NCBI GenBank assembly: GCA_025345505.1
Contig: JANVCC010000167.1
Coordinates: forward strand, 426,399 to 490,398
DNA length: 64,000 nucleotides
DNA from: Todiramphus chloris collaris
Taxonomy: Eukaryota; Chordata; Aves; Coraciiformes; Alcedinidae
Reading direction: 5' to 3'
This document shows positions 35,088 to 46,484 of the stretch, piece by piece. A program made the position numbers and the translations under genes. The notes under the pieces are model-generated. The model was not told where the DNA came from. It worked only from the letters and a program-made list of their open reading frames with translations, and searched no databases. How positions within the stretch are numbered: position 1 is the first letter of the stretch; each line of letters begins with the position of its first letter.

Positions 35088-37630
35088 ATTCATAGATTGT
35101 TAGGGGTTGGAAGGGACCAAGAAAGATCATCTAGTCCAATCCCCTGCCAGAGCAGGATCACCTGTAATAAGTCACACAGGAACGTGTCCAGGCGGGTTTT
35201 GAACGCCTCCAGAGAAGGAGACTCCACAACCCCCTGGGCAGCCTGTTCCAGTGTCTGTCACCCTTACCATAAAAAAGTTTTTTCTTATGTTTATCCTAAA
35301 CCTCTTATTTTCCAACTTACTCCCATTGCCCCTTGTCCTAACATTGTATGACACCGAGAAGAGTCTGGCTCCATCCTCCCTACACTCGCCCTTTATATAT
35401 TTCTAGACATTAATGAGATCCCCCCTCAGCCTCCTCTTCTCCAGGCTAAAGAGACCCAGCTCTCTCAGCCTCTCCTCAGAAGGGAGGTGCTCCACTCCTT
35501 TAATAACCTTGGTGGCCCTGTGCTGGACTCTCTTCAGTAGCATTCTGTCTTTCCTGAACTGTGGTGCCCAGAACTGGACACAGTATTCCAGGTGGGGCCT
35601 CACCAGAGTGGAGTAGAGGGGGAGGAGAATATCCCTCGACCTGCTGACCACACTCTTCTTAATGCACTCCAGGATGCCATTGGCCTTTTTGGCTGCGAGG
35701 GCGCATTTTTGGCTCATGGTCATCCTATTGTCCACCAGGACCCCTAGGTCTTTATCCCCAGAGCTGCTTTCCAACAGATCAGCCCCCAGCCTATACTGAT
35801 CCATGGGGTTGTTCTTCCCCAGATGCAGCACTTTATACTTGCTTTAATTAAATTGCATTAAATTTCTCCCTGCCCATCTCTCCAGCCTATCCAGGTCACG
35901 CTGGATGGAAGCACAACCCTCTGGAGTGTCAGCCACTCCTCCCAGTTTTGCATCATCAGCAAACTTGCTGAGGGTACACTCTATCCCTTTGTCCAGATCA
36001 TCGATGAATATATTGAACAGTATTGGGCCCAGCACTGACCTTTGGGGGACACCACTAGTCACAGGCCTCCAGCCAGACTCTGCTCCACTGACCACAACTC
36101 TCTGAGTTCTGTCCTTCAGCCAGTTCCCAATCCACCTCACTGCACAATCACCCAATCCACCCTTCTTAAGCTTGGCTGTGAGGATACCGTGGGAGACAGT
36201 ATCAAAAGCCTTGCTGAAGTCAAGAAATACCACATCAACTGCTCTCCCCTCATCTATCCAACTACTTATGCAATCATAAAAGGCTATCAGATTAGTCAAT
36301 CCATGTTGACTACTTGTGATAAGCCTCCTTTCCTCCACGTTCTTTGAGATGGTGGCAAGAACAAGCTGTTCCATCACCTTTCCAGGGATGGAGGTGAGGC
36401 TGACTGGCCTATAGTTACCCGGGTCCGCCTTTTTGCCCTTTTTGAATATTGGGATGACATTGGCCTTCCTCCAGTCCTCAGGCACCTCTCCTGATCTCCA
36501 GAACCTCTCAAAGATTATGGAGAATGGCCTAGCAATGACCTCAACCACCTCCCTCATCACTCGCGGGTGTATCCCATCGGGGCCCATGGACTTGTGGATA
36601 TCCAGTTTGTTCAACTGATCTCTAACCCAGGCCTCTTCGACAGAGGTAGAAACTTCCTCCCTCCAGATTTCCTCTGTGGTCTTGAAGGCCTGGGACTCCT
36701 GGTAGCTGGCCTGAGTAGTAAAGACCGAGGCGAAGGTGGCATTCAGTAACTCAGCCTTCTCTCTATCCTCAGTCACCAGGGCAGCCACTTCATTCAGCAG
36801 CGGGCCCACATTTCCTCTAGACTTACTTTTACCTCCAACATACTTGAAAAAGCTTTTCTTGTTGTCCTTGACCTCCCTTGCCAGGTTTAGTTCTAGGGAG
36901 GCCTTAGCTTTCCTTGTTGCATCCCTGCATCCTCTGACAACCTCCCTGTATTCTTCTCAAGTGGCCCACCCCTCCTTCCATGTTCTGTATAATTCCTTCT
37001 TCTGCTTAAGTTTCTGTAGTAGCTCCCTGCTCAGCCATGCAGGCCTCCTAACTCTCTTACTTGATTTCCTACTCTTTGGGATGCACTGATCTTGAGCCTG
37101 GAGGAAATGGTGCTTGAATATTAGCCAGCTTTCTTGGGCCCCCTTACCTTCTAGGGCCCTGTCCCATGGGACTTTTCCAAGCAGTTCCCTGAGGAGGCCA
37201 AGGTTGGCCTTTCTGTAGTCCATGGTAACAATCCTGCTTGTGGCCCTGTGCCTACTGCCCATAATACTGAACTCCACCATTTTGTGGTCATTACATTCAA
37301 GGGTACCTCCCACCTTCACATCCTCAACCAGTCCCTCTTTGTTTGTCAGTACAAGGTCCAGCAGCACTCCCCTCCTCGTCGGCTCCTCCACCACCTGCGT
37401 TAGGAAGTTAGCATCAATGCTCTGGAGGAACCTACTGGACTGCGCATGCCTGGCTGTGTGGCTTTCCCAACAAATATCAGGGTAATTGAAGTCCCCCATG
37501 ACAACCAGAGCCTGTGATTTTGAGGCTACTTCCAGCTGCCTGTAGAAGGCCTCATCAGTTTCCTCATCCTGACCAGGTGGCCTGTAGTAAACACCTACTA
37601 CAATGTCTCCCGTTGAGATACTCAGGTTGC
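35088..37630 (-). mobile_element. Long CR1 LINE with EN end, RT and tail
   Basis: About 2.5 kb on minus, the longest CR1 here. It runs from within the endonuclease domain (about 37630) through RT to the 3' tip (ATCTATGAATCC on minus). The 5' end, the first ORF and the endonuclease N-terminus are missing. The tail region (35172-35400) has a stop and then a frameshift, after which the peptide reads [12 protein letters not shown]. Its tail subfamily matches 58669-59085. Confidence 0.97.
35403..37499 (-). pseudogene. CR1 ORF2 pseudogene (endonuclease, RT, C-terminus)
   Basis: Role in the family: target-site cutting and reverse transcription of LINE RNA. One frame runs 699 codons from 37499 to 35403 with only two stops inside it: TGA at 36957-36959 (at a WAT-WEE junction, looks like TGG to TGA) and TAA at 35844-35846. 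A TAG at 35400-35402 ends it early. Endonuclease motifs are GDFNYPDICW, LDLVLTNKEG and NDHKMVEF (catalytic His region). RT motifs are [29 protein letters not shown] (catalytic Asp), [13 protein letters not shown] (an R where G is usual) and [12 protein letters not shown] (intact FADD). The tail includes [15 protein letters not shown] and [15 protein letters not shown]. Few disabling changes mean it is fairly recent, but it cannot move as it stands. Confidence 0.93.
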
Positions 37631-37896
37631 TGTTACCTGTTTTCCTGGTGCTCTTTGTGGATCATCCCATTGTTACATGTCTCTGATTTGACCGCTGTGC
37701 TTTGCAGTCCATCTGGCATCAGGGTAAAGAGGTGGCTGGACTTGCACACAAAAATGAAAGTCCCAGCCTCAGTGGATTGGGAAGATGTCAGTGAATACGT
37801 AAATTGACATTTGACACTCAGAGATAAATACAGGTTGAGGCAGCTAGAAGCAGCAAAGACTTTTTGTTAGAAACAAGTAACATATGCTTGTGGATA

Positions 37897-38330
37897 GAAG
37901 AATAGAATAGAATAGAATGTTTCAATTGTAAGGGACTTAGAGTGATCATCCCGTCCAACTGCCTGACCACTTCAGGGCTGACCACAAGTTAAAGCCTGTT
38001 ATTAAGGGCATTGCCCAAAGGCCTCTTTAACCCCAAAAGGGACAGGGTATTGACTGCCTCTCTAGGAAGCCTGCTCCAGTGTTTGATGACCCTCTTGGTC
38101 AAGAGATGCTTCCTCATGTCCAATCTAAACCTCTCCTGGTGCAGGTTGGAACTAATCCCATGCGGGATAATACAGATAATACTCATCTATCTGTGCACTT
38201 AAGAGTGTATGGAAGTTAGCAGCTGTTTCAGTTTCCTTGTTTACATTCTGCTTCAGACTTCATTTGGTTCACTTCTCCCCACGGGATACCTCCCTTGCAA
38301 ACAAGGTGGGTTTGTGATGAGAAAGTACTA
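37897..38330 (-). mobile_element. Diverged CR1-like copy with TATTC-type tail
   Basis: Minus orientation. The 3' tip on plus reads AATAGAATAGAATAGAATG. The coding tail translates RFRLDMRKHLLTKRVIKHWS then RLPREAVNTLSL, clearly related to the CR1 C-terminus ([20 protein letters not shown]) but a separate family. It matches 40325-40716 in inverted orientation. The match continues into sequence upstream of the tail, to about 38330. Confidence 0.85.
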
Positions 38331-40324
38331 AGTCATTTGTAATAAGAAAGTACTGAGAATTTTAATGACATTTTAGTGTAAGAATCAAGGTTTCCAGACG
38401 GGGATGAACGATGGGATCTCCTAAGCTGCAAGGGGAGTTGAAGAATATGCAGCCAGGGAAAGGAGAAGGTCTGTGCAAGGGCAGGGGACAGGCTCCTGCT
38501 TCTACTGCAGCAATCTGCAAGGTTAGTGGTAGGTTTTGCTCCCTGGGCATTTCACACCTACTGCTGGAAAGCAAGATGCCATGCTCTGGGTTAAAAACTT
38601 GCCAGCTGCCAGCCTGAGCAGCCAGCATCACGAGTCAAGTCACGGATCAGGGCAAATTCTTTACAGACCTTGATGTAAGAATTACATAGCAGTGATTGCA
38701 CCATCTCATGAGAACTCACTGCTGCCTCGGGACCCTTTTGCTAAGCTGGAGAATGCTAATGCAGTCGGGACCACAGCTTGGCCAGAGCAGGAAGACTAGC
38801 AGGGGTGGGTGACCTTCTCAGGATGGCAGGGGAGGGTGACCTTTGCAGGAGAACCTGGGTACCTTATGCTTCGACCAGTAAATGGCCACGGTGAGCCCCT
38901 GTAATTCCTGCTGGAAAGCTGGCCTAGCAAATGTTCCTGACAGTTCACATAAGTGCCCTTGAGCTACCACAAAGTTGATGTTATTTGTGCCCCAAGTCCC
39001 CACAGCATCAGGTTTTGTAAGGTTGGAAGGAGTACAGGAGTAGGGATGAAGCACTTAAGTGGCCATCCTTCGCATTTTGCCCGGTGAACAACGTGCTGTT
39101 CAGGGTACCCAAAGCCCTTTACAAAGCACATCTCAGCAGTGACCTCACACTCTTTTAGGACCAGACAGTGACTGCATAAGGCAAGAACTTCTACAATGAA
39201 GAATCTTAGCATCTTCTTTCCATTGTCCCATCCGACGGCTTCCTCTGCTCTTGGGCAGCAGCCGCCTCCTCATTTCTCCCATCCACAAGCAACAGGCTCT
39301 GCCATGTATCAGGTTACCCCAGGGGAAGGGCCAAGTGGTCTGTGTATTTCCCAGTCTACCATCCCATCTTTTGGAGGCACAGAAAAAAGGCAAAGAAAAG
39401 CCCATGTTCACTTATTTCCCCTCAGGATGTCAGCGCTTCAATGCCCTGGGCTATGGTTCAAGATTCCTTCCTGCCAGGAAGGAAGGCAAGGTGTGCAACT
39501 GAAGTCCTGCAGGAAGAGAGGGAGGTGGTACAGCTTCCACAGGCAGCAGAAAGGCAGGTGATTCTATGATTCAGCAGTGAGGTTGTTGGCACTAACTCCT
39601 CACCGTGCTGGTCCTGAAAAAAATTGGCTTAAATCTGTCTGAGTGACCTTCAGTGCCTCCTTCTAATGACCACAAAACTTCCAACCACAGCCCCATTCAC
39701 TTCCGTGTGTCCAAAAATCTGAGTTACAGGCTTTTGCCAGTAGCAAGAAGGGTAAAAAACCAAAAGGCAAGCTATCGGTGGGTGTGCAGAAGAGGGAAAT
39801 GTAACAATCAAGGCAAAATGCAATTCCACAAGAATGAATTCTACTGTCGAGCCTCCGCAAATTATTTTTTTGTATGAAAAAAAAAATTAGATTATTTCCT
39901 GAAGACACATTTCTCCCAGCTCTTCTGAGTGCCTAAATAATTATCTTGCACATGCCACTTTTAATAAGGATAGATTCTTCTGTTTTATCTTTGGCCATTT
40001 ATTGCAGGGTCTGACTGCATGGCCTTTTCTCCTGTATTTTAAATCACTCTGGGTGCACATTTTACACCTTTGTTGGATCCTTTCGTTAGTTTTCATGTTA
40101 GAGGAGTGTGATGTAACAAATCTCCAGAGCCACAAACCCTCCTTCTGTACTGAAACAAAGGTCGCAGTGGTAGGTAGGTCACAGGAGGGCATGAACCAAA
40201 ACACACCATCTCTTTCCTCTGGTAACTCACCACCATCAATCAGCTTCCCGCGTGGCAGATGTTCCAAATCTACGCTGGGTTTTTGCTGTTAAACAAAATG
40301 TTTTGGGGGTTGGTCCACCCAATA
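38331..40324. other. Unique sequence between opposed repeats, no gene recognised
   Basis: Contains a 10-bp-arm palindrome near 39462-39482 (TTCCTTCCTG around one C). The longest frame (121 codons, plus, 39196-39561) has no recognisable domain. Confidence 0.4.
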
Positions 40325-40716
40325 TTAGAAACTTGGAACTTTCTCATTACAATGGAGCTATCCCATGGGGAGAAGAAAGTGAACCACAGTCTGAAGCAGA
40401 CTGTAAACAAGGAATCTGGAATAGCTGCTAACTACGTACACAGACAGATGAGTATTATCCCACACGGGGATAGTTCCAACCTGCACCAGGAGAGGTTTAG
40501 ATTGGACATGAGGAAGCATCTCTTGACCAAGAGGGTCATCAAACACTGGAGCAGGCTTCCTAGAGAGGCAGTCAATGCCCTGTCCCTGTGAGGGTTAAAG
40601 AGGCCTTTGGGCAATGCCCTTAATAACAGGCTTTAACTTGTGGTCAGCCCTGAAGTGGTCAGGCAGTTGGACAGGATGATCACTCTAAGGCCCTTACAAC
40701 TGAAATATTCTATTAC
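40325..40716 (+). mobile_element. Diverged CR1-like copy, opposite to 37897-38330
   Basis: Frame 40259-40591 contains SSNLHQERFRLDMRKHLLTK and RVIKHWSRLPREAVNALSL, then a TGA. The 3' tip reads AAATATTCTATTAC. The sequence after the tip does not match the flank of the other copy, so these are probably two insertions of one family. The 5' side lacks a 17-bp stretch present in the other copy. Confidence 0.85.
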
Positions 40717-41889
40717 AATCTGAGTTCTTACAGCTTAAAGCATTGGATACACCAGCATTTATAGTCAAGCAGTTTCTGCCAGGTACCTCTGGTTGCAAAC
40801 TGCCTTTAAATACTTTTCCTTCCAGCTCACCACATAGCATATGAAATTACCTCTCTGATTACTGCGTTATAAAACCTCAGTTAACATACGGTGGGAAAGC
40901 ACGTTGTAGTCATTTCAATCACAACTTGAAATCTAAACAGGGTCTTTATTTGACACGCTTCACATCCGCTATGACCTTTGTGTCTCTACTGGGTCATTTT
41001 CTGGGTTTATGACGTACTTTACATTCCCATAAAGCCCTGAAAGTCCTTACAAGCTTTAATTAACTGAAGTGCTATGTCTCCCCTGTGAGGTCAGGCTGCT
41101 TTTTGCAGAAAGAGGGAAACGTGGGAGAGAAATTTTCAGGAAATTCTCCAGTGCTGGGTGAAGAGCTGCTGAGGAGGTAGGAGAGGCTGCCATTCCTGAA
41201 GACCCTGGGATGTGCACCATTGCTCTTTCTTACATAAGCAGGCACGGGAAAGATGTAACCCAGACAAGATGTAGGTCAGGTTTCCTTTGTCACTACATCT
41301 CCTGCAACCTGTAAGTTGCTGAAAGCAACAAAAGCCTACGGATGAGGGAATCTTTTCAAAACCTTGTTCAAAACCAACCAAGCAAACCCTGAAAGACCCA
41401 TTCCCATCTAAAGAGCTATTTTTAGGAAGCTAAAGCAAAGAAGAGCACCCTGGGGGGGGGCAGGGGGGGGGTTCTGTATGCAAAGTTTCTGTCTGGCTGC
41501 CTTTGGATGGCTGCATTTGTGCCTGGTGAAAAGGGGGGACAGGAGAGAGCAGACCATGCTGATAGCATAACATAGCTGCTGCCAGGCAGGAAGGAGGTGT
41601 ATCCTTCTTCGAGGCTGTTGGTGCAAAGCCTGTTAACTGGGGAGGGTTTGTGAAGAGGCAGCGTGCAGGGTTAGGATGGCCCTTGTTCCCATTTCCATCA
41701 CACGACGTTGGTGACTCTGCCCTTAGCAAAAAGGGCCAAAAAAAAAAAAGATTTCAACTGTGTTGTTGCTCACTGCTTCATCAGAGAAATGACAGCATGT
41801 GAGCAGGAGGTACTGTGTTTGTTGGTAACAATGCCTGATACCCACTTTTTAGGACCATCATGGGAGGAGGTTTAGCAGGGCACCATTGT
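40717..41889. other. Unique sequence, nothing recognised
   Basis: Two G-runs lie at about 41453-41470. An A-run lies near 41739. No exon supported. Confidence 0.4.
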
Positions 41890-42442
41890 TGGCCTCACCT
41901 TGAGTACTGTGTCCAGTTTTGGGCATCTCAGTACGAGAGAGATCTTGAGGGGCTGGAGCGGGTGCAGAGGAGGCAATGAAACTGGTTAAGGGACTGGAGA
42001 AGAGATCATATGAGGATTGTTTGAAGGAGCTGGGTCTGTTTAGTTTGAGGAAGAGGAAGCTGAGGGGAGACCTCATCACTCTCTACAACTACCTGAAAGG
42101 ACATTGTAGAGAGGCTGGTGCTGGTCTCTTCTCTCAGGTAGGTAATGACAGAACCAGAAGAAATGGCCTAAAGCTGAGACAAGATAGGTTTAGACTGGAC
42201 ACTAGGAAAAAATTCTTCATGGAAAGAGTGGTGAAATATTGGAATGGGCTGCCCAGGGAGGTTGGTGAGATATTGGAATGGGCTGCCCAGGGAGGGGGTT
42301 GAGTCCCCATCCCTGGGTGTGTTTAAACATCGCTTGGATGTGGTGTTGGGGGAGATGGTCTAGGGGTGAACTTGCAGAGTAGGGTTAATCGTTGGACACG
42401 ATGATCCCAAGGGTCCTTTCCAACCTAAATGATTCTGTGATT
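41890..42442 (+). mobile_element. CR1 3' fragment with 34-bp tandem
   Basis: Starts at GGCCTCACCTTGAGTACTG, reads the ORF2 tail ([39 protein letters not shown]) and ends AATGATTCTGTGATTCC. Carries two 34-bp units at 42236-42298. Same tail subfamily as 19078-19369. Confidence 0.95.
42236..42298 (+). repeat. 34-bp tandem repeat inside CR1 (1.9 copies)
   Basis: Units start at 42236 and 42270, each opening ATATTGGAATGGGCTGCCCA. The unit is the same as at 19134-19230, with one copy fewer. Confidence 0.95.
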
Positions 42443-44131
42443 CCTTCCACAGCTGTGAAAATCTGTGTCTATCACTTCAGCCCTGCTCCATCCTACCTGG
42501 TATTTCTTCTTTGACCCTTGGGTACTTGATGGTTTCCTTTTGCTGAAGGTGGAATGACTTGAATGACAATGCTGGGACTTCTGCATTTGATTGTCGTGAA
42601 TGCAGGATGTGGTCTCTCGATTCAGGGGCAACACAAGCTGCTCTGTTGAGTGAAAAGGGGGGAGGGGGGGGAAACCCCCACTGTCCCTGGTGCAAGAGTT
42701 GGAGTGCAGCAGAAGTGCCATGGGAAGGCAGCTCTGGCTGCTGGTGCACTGAAACATTTCTGAGGGTGCTGAAGCTCCAGCTTTGTACAAAGCAGGCTCT
42801 TGGTTGTCAAAGCTGCAAAGAAGCAGAGAGCATCTGGGGCAAGGAAGGCAAAACCTTCATTTACTCAAGTCCTTGGCAGTTGTTGTGCCATTTTCTTTCC
42901 CCCGGCACGTGACAAATACGCATAATGGTAACTGCAGTCGTGCAGCAACAAAAATGGATGAGATGATTTTGATGAGAATCACTGAGGAGTTAACTTTAGA
43001 TTATTATTGCTTTGACATTTGCAGCTCACATATTTTCTTTCTCTCCTATTCTTCCTGGAGACATAACAGCAACAGATTCCTGTGGCCTTGAACTCAGCTG
43101 CCACAGTTTTGAAACAGCAGTTGTCATTTTAAAATTGCTTTGAATTCTTGCCTTGAGACTTTAATTGGGGAATTGATACAGAATTGGCTGATGGAGAAGA
43201 GCTGTGATAGATCACGGGTGGGTCAAGGCAATATAAACTAAAATGAGAGCAGGAGATAGTAATACTCATTTAAAAAACAGTCAAAAACAGCATCAAAAGT
43301 AAGAGGGGCAGCTCCCCAGTCTGCTATGTAAACAGTAAACAACTTTATTAGCAAACAGACCCACTCAGGGAGCCATCAGAACCGAAGGGAAGCTGGAGGG
43401 GAGAGTGTGTCACCCAAGGCATGGGAAGAGACTGCAAGGTGAAGCTGTCAGCCTCTCCATTCACGGGCACCAGCACAGGACATTGTTCTGTGTGACAAAT
43501 GGGCGTTGTGATTTCTTTCATTAAGGACATTTTGCTTTACCTCCTGTGGTTATTACTGTTAAATTGGGAAGGTGAGAGTGAGTTAAATGGGACTGAAACT
43601 GATACAGCTGAAGGGACTTTTTGCCTGCTGCAAGCTTGTGCATCCATGGTGGTCTGATGGCTCTTCTCCAGCACGTTGTAGGGGTGTGCTGCTTGTGAGT
43701 GTTGGATACTTCTAGGTAAACTCACAGCTGGGCTTCACTGCTTAAAACTCGTTAGCACTTCTATTAATGAATCCCCATTTACATTCAGTGCCCTGTCTTC
43801 TGCCAGGATGTGTGAGGACACGGCAGCAGCCTGCCAGGGCAGCAAGGTGCTTTGCTGGGTGCTAGGGTGGGCTGTCTGCCCTGCTACTACCCACCTTTCA
43901 GGTCAAAGCAAGCCCCAAAGGAGACCCTGCTAGGAGCAGAAAACGAAACAAGGCTTTTTGAGCTGGGGCCTACTCACCTGGTGATGCCGTCGCTGGATGT
44001 CGAGCCTTTAGGAAATAATTCCTTGTGTGGATGTTGTTCATCCAGTTCCAGGTACTGACTGTTTTGAAATTCCTTTAATCACGACAGCAGGGAGTTAGTA
44101 ATACTGGAAGGGGACTTCAGTGTTAGAATTC
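42443..44131. other. Unique sequence, no gene recognised
   Basis: Purine-rich GGGGGGAGGGGGGGG near 42657-42671. Open frames are short and opposed. Confidence 0.4.
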
Positions 44132-44533
44132 TGAGGACAGACTGAGAGAGTTGGGGTTGTTCAGGCTGGAGAAGAGAAGGCTCCAGGGAGACCTTCTTGT
44201 GGCCTTCCAGTATCTGAAGGGGCTACAAGAAAGCTGGGGAGGGACTTTTTAGGCTGTGGGGCAGTGATAGGACTGGAGGGAATGGATTAAAACTAGAGAT
44301 AGGTCGATTCAGGTTAGACGTGAGGAAGAATTTCTTCCCCATGAGGGTGGTGAGACGCTGGAACAGGCTGCCCAGAGAGGTGGTGGCAGCCCCATCCTTG
44401 GAAGTGTTTAAGCCCAGGCTGGATGGGGCTGTGAGCAACCTGCTCTAGTGGGAGGTGTCCTTGCCCATGGCAGGGGGATTGGAACTGGATGGTCTTTAAG
44501 GTCCCTTCCATCCCTGACAATTCTATGATTCTT
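44132..44533 (+). mobile_element. CR1 3' fragment
   Basis: Begins GGACAGACTGAGAGAGTTGG and ends GACAATTCTATGATTC. Same subfamily and nearly the same 5' truncation point as 48450-48812. Confidence 0.95.
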
Positions 44534-44556
44534 CTGACTTGGGGAAGCTTGCTTTT

Positions 44557-44571
44557 GGGGGGGGGGGGGGG
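44557..44571. repeat. G15 homopolymer
   Basis: Fifteen G, 24 bp after a CR1 tip. Confidence 0.95.
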
Positions 44572-46209
44572 TGAGGAGTAGCCCCACAAACCCTTCTGCT
44601 TTTTACCCCATTTTCGTGGTTTCTGCCTGCGTTGTGTCTGCTGTGTAGCAGGTGGGACCAATGTCTCTCCTGCATCTTGTTATGAGCTAGGATAAGTCTG
44701 TTCCCTTAAACAAGCAGGAAAAGCGTCAGGGGGACAGTCATGACCCGGACTTTATTTTTGACAGCTTATCTTCAGCGTTCACAGTAGGCTTCCCAGTGAT
44801 GGGGCATCTACGCAGGGAAGAGAATCTTTCCCGCTTACATTTTTCTTTAACATGACTAAAGTCACTTAGCAGCTGCAGCCTGGATCAGGAAGTCCTTCTC
44901 AATGATAAACAGGCAAGATGCAGTACTGCAAAGCTGATTAATTATCAGAGCCAGAAGAATAAATGCTGAGATGTCGCTGCTTAAGGTTTTTCTTCAGTGA
45001 GCTGCCAGTTGGCAGAGAGCTGTCAGGCTCGAGGACAGAAGTGTAGCTTCAGTCTAGAAGATGTACTGAACAACACTGCTGGTGGTAGGAACCTGAGCAT
45101 TTGCAGTACTGAGACCCACCCATCACCGGAACAGATGACAGGCACGTTCTTGTTCTGCAATCTCTAGGATTGCTACTGCTCGTCACCGTTGCAAAATCAT
45201 TGCTGTGCCATCCATCCCTTTGTTACGTGCTCCTTTGCGTTTAGGAGCTGTTTGATCTACTTTGGCACCTCACTGATGGATGGCATTGGTATTTGGGCTA
45301 TTTCTGAGTGCCCTGCATATGTTCAGAACACCCAGAATATTCTCCTAGTGCAGCTGAAACCATGCTTTGATCTGCATTGCATGACTAAATTAAAAGAATC
45401 CCCTTGGATTAACTTTTTTTTTGCCCTTTCTAGATAATGAGGTTGTTGTGCACTCATCTAGTATAAAAGAAACGAGTGACTATATCTGTAGCCCTGTGTA
45501 GTACCGTGGATTTAAGTAGCACACTCACTTCCTCTTCACCGTGCCCCTTGCAGGCCACTTTTACATCCAGCAAATTAAAACTGCATGGGGTTTTATTAAA
45601 GTTTAAAAAAAAAAAAAAAAACCAAAACAACCCCCAACCAGCAGCCCCAAAGGTAAGGTTGGTCTCTGGTGGTTGGGCCCATCTCTCTCCCCATTCCAAC
45701 TTCAGGTCACAGAGTAGTGCAGAGCAGCCTCACCCTGCTGCAGGCACGACAGGCATCAGCAAGAACTGGCTCTGCGGTGCAGAAACCGCTGTGGCAGCGT
45801 AATCTTTGTCCGTGGCTGTTTAGGCAGCAAACTGAGCAGCCCTAATGGGAATAAACCAGACGTTGGACCAGTGCTGGAGAGCTGCATGGACCTGGGCTGA
45901 ACTGGGGCTGTGTCTGGACAAACCAGCGTGTCTTCCTGCCCTGAAAAACTGGAGCTGGGAGGGGGGGGGGGAAGGTTGGGAGTTGAAAGGAGCAGCAGCG
46001 GTAACGAGCAGAGATACTCCATGTGCTCTTTGGTTTTGTACTGGGTGAGTAAAAGGAGCAACGGTGCTTAGAGGGACGGTGTCTTTGTGGTGGACAAGTC
46101 TCTTTTTCAAAATAAACTGGGATCTACAAGTTATCCCAGGGTAAATATCATCAGGTCCAGTTTGTTGCATTGCTGATTCAGTATGTTTGCCAGCTCTGCA
46201 GTCTGTAAT
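44572..46209. other. Unique sequence, no gene recognised
   Basis: Contains A17 at 45605-45621 and a G-run at 45961-45971. No exon or retrocopy recognised next to the A-run. Confidence 0.4.
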
Positions 46210-46484
46210 CAGATGAAGAGGGTGAGAGGCAACAGATTAAAGCTCGAGCACAGGAAATTCCACCTCAACACGAGGAAGAACTTCTTGACTGTAAGGTTTG
46301 TAGAGCACTGGAACAGACTCCCCAGAGAGGTTGTGGAGTCTCCTTCTCTGGAGACTTTCCAGACCTGTCTGGATGCATTTCTGGGTGATCTGCTCTAGTT
46401 GTGTTCTGCTCTGGCAGGGGAGTTGGACTGGATGGTCTTCAGAGATCCTTTTCAACCCCTACCATTCTGTGAGTCTCTGATCCA
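46210..46484 (+). mobile_element. CR1 3' fragment
   Basis: Frame 46183-46398 reads NRLKLEHRKFHLNTRKNFLT then [19 protein letters not shown], and the tip is CCATTCTGTGAGTCTCTG. The subfamily matches 1680 (plus) and 48890 (minus). Confidence 0.95.

Noticed and set aside
39462-39482. 10-bp-arm palindrome
   Set aside because: Short enough to expect by chance in 64 kb; no associated feature.
45605-45621. A17 run as the tail of a processed pseudogene
   Set aside because: No coding similarity or target-site duplication found beside it.
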